From Billgrantia endophytica (GTDB lineage Bacteria; Pseudomonadota; Gammaproteobacteria; Pseudomonadales; Halomonadaceae), in assembly GCF_002879615.1 (NCBI RefSeq), contig NZ_PNRF01000001.1, forward strand, positions 1-64,000: a stretch of DNA of 64,000 nucleotides, in the 5' to 3' direction. Of this stretch, positions 63,270 through 64,000 are shown piece after piece. The notes below the pieces were generated by a model that searched no databases, had not been told where the DNA came from, and saw nothing but the letters and a program-made list of their open reading frames with translations. Numbering within the stretch: the first letter of the stretch is position 1; every line of letters starts with the position of its first letter. Position numbers and translations under genes: made by a program.

Positions 63270-64000
63270 GTGCTGCCGAAACGTGAATATGGCCAGGAAC
63301 ATCCCTACTGGCCGATGGGGCCCTTCAAGGTCCGCCTGCCCTTCATCCATTTCCGTTGGGAAATACCCGAAACCGTCCAAGCCATGGTGATGTTCGTCAT
63401 CTCCCTGGGCATGATCCCGTTGCTGGAACAGTACCTGGGCGTGCCCTATGAGGTGGCGCTGGCCTTCGTGGTGGTCTGTGGCATCGGCTTCATCCTGCCG
63501 CCGCTGCTGGGGGTGCCTTTCATCGCAGGGTGGATCACGCCAGCCATTCCCGTCGTCTTGCTGTTCATCGGCGATTATGAGCCGGGCCCCGAGGCCATTC
63601 GTGCCATGGTGGCACTGCAACTGATGGTCACCGCGATCTTCCTGTTCATGGCGGTGACCCGGCTTGGCACCAAGCTGGTCGACAACGTGCCGGCCTCGAT
63701 CAAGGCGGGTATCCTGCTGGGGGCCGGCATTGCGGCCATCAGCGGTGAGATCACTGCCGGCGGCAGGCTCTACAACACGCCAATCTCGCTGGGCATCGGT
63801 GGGTTGATCACCCTGTATGTGCTGTTCTCGCTGTCGTTTCGTGATATGGCCGAGAAGTATCGCTGGGCGCGTAATATCGCGGCCTACGGCATGGTGCCGG
63901 GCATGTTGATCACCATGGCGATCGGCTGGGGAGTGGGTGAGTACCCCATGCCCGAGGTCGAGTGGGGCCTGGCCGTACCTGACTTCGCTGGAATCTGGGC
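63270..64000 (+). CDS. Multi-pass membrane transporter, partial at the window edge
   Basis: The frame is open from GTG at 63270 to the window end (243 residues seen). GAGGA lies seven bases before the start. After a polar lead (LPKREYGQEHPYWPMGPFKV) come at least six hydrophobic segments, including MVMFVISLGMIPLLEQYLGV, PPLLGVPFIAGWITPAIPVV and IKAGILLGAGIAAISGEIT. The layout resembles nucleobase or sulfate permease-like carriers and DUF3360-type membrane proteins. I cannot decide the family or substrate. Confidence 0.7.
   Translation, partial: MLPKREYGQEHPYWPMGPFKVRLPFIHFRWEIPETVQAMVMFVISLGMIPLLEQYLGVPYEVALAFVVVCGIGFILPPLLGVPFIAGWITPAIPVVLLFIGDYEPGPEAIRAMVALQLMVTAIFLFMAVTRLGTKLVDNVPASIKAGILLGAGIAAISGEITAGGRLYNTPISLGIGGLITLYVLFSLSFRDMAEKYRWARNIAAYGMVPGMLITMAIGWGVGEYPMPEVEWGLAVPDFAGIW

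Overview
The window looks like a chromosome segment of a halophilic gammaproteobacterium of the Halomonas type. This rests on a GC-rich core with nadK, glpG, a DUF2797 gene, and a cobalamin assembly and uptake locus, plus a tRNA-Gly(CCC) that serves as an island integration site. No 16S or marker search was possible, so the genus is an inference.

Layout. Positions 1 to about 35.36 kb form one composite genomic island, inserted at the 3' end of tRNA-Gly(CCC) (35356-35429, minus strand). Next to the tRNA lie an IntB13-like tyrosine integrase (33319-35133) and six conjugation genes of the PFGI-1/ICEclc type (27522-32992: TIGR03747, TraD, TIGR03765, SLT, TIGR03759 and PilL families). The conjugation module stops at a group II intron remnant (25580-27521) that begins directly after a stop codon. 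Everything further left is AT-richer cargo between decayed IS elements (IS701, IS5, ISL3, IS1634, IS66 and a group II intron).

Two cargo blocks stand out. Block A (1859-10589) has an XRE-cupin regulator, an EamA exporter, a LysR regulator, two beta-hydroxyacid dehydrogenase-like enzymes, an isopenicillin-N-synthase-like 2OG-Fe oxygenase, a class II aldolase and an SMR exporter. Block B (16939-25243) is a tight operon: TauD-like dioxygenase, methyltransferase, ATP-grasp ligase, HEYGH gluzincin-like protein, second methyltransferase, LysA-like PLP decarboxylase, DapD-like succinyltransferase and MATE exporter. The pairing of dapD and lysA homologues with a 2OG oxygenase, an ATP-grasp ligase and an exporter resembles the logic of tabtoxin biosynthesis. 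No beta-lactam synthetase is visible. I propose block B as an undescribed pathway that diverts the lysine branch into an exported amino-acid-derived product. A LuxI-type acyl-homoserine-lactone synthase without a LuxR partner lies between the blocks (12270-13004).

From 35.4 to 47.7 kb the DNA is core-like: CBS protein, YqaE-like protein, EamA transporter, NAD kinase, metallophosphatase, rhomboid protease, YeaC, DUF2797, glutathione S-transferase, alcohol dehydrogenase, a radical SAM protein behind a LexA box, and a copper-type P1B ATPase. From 47.8 to 62.9 kb is a cobalamin locus: cobT-cbiB-cobD-cobU-cobS-cobC and a cobU-like gene, then a cobalamin riboswitch leading btuB-btuF-btuC-btuD-cobO, and finally cobQ. 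Between cobO and cobQ sits a foreign-looking islet: a macrodomain gene, a decayed second copy of the cobO 3' end, an AadA-type nucleotidyltransferase, a small hypothetical gene and a ParE/Phd toxin-antitoxin pair. A partial permease gene runs off the right edge.
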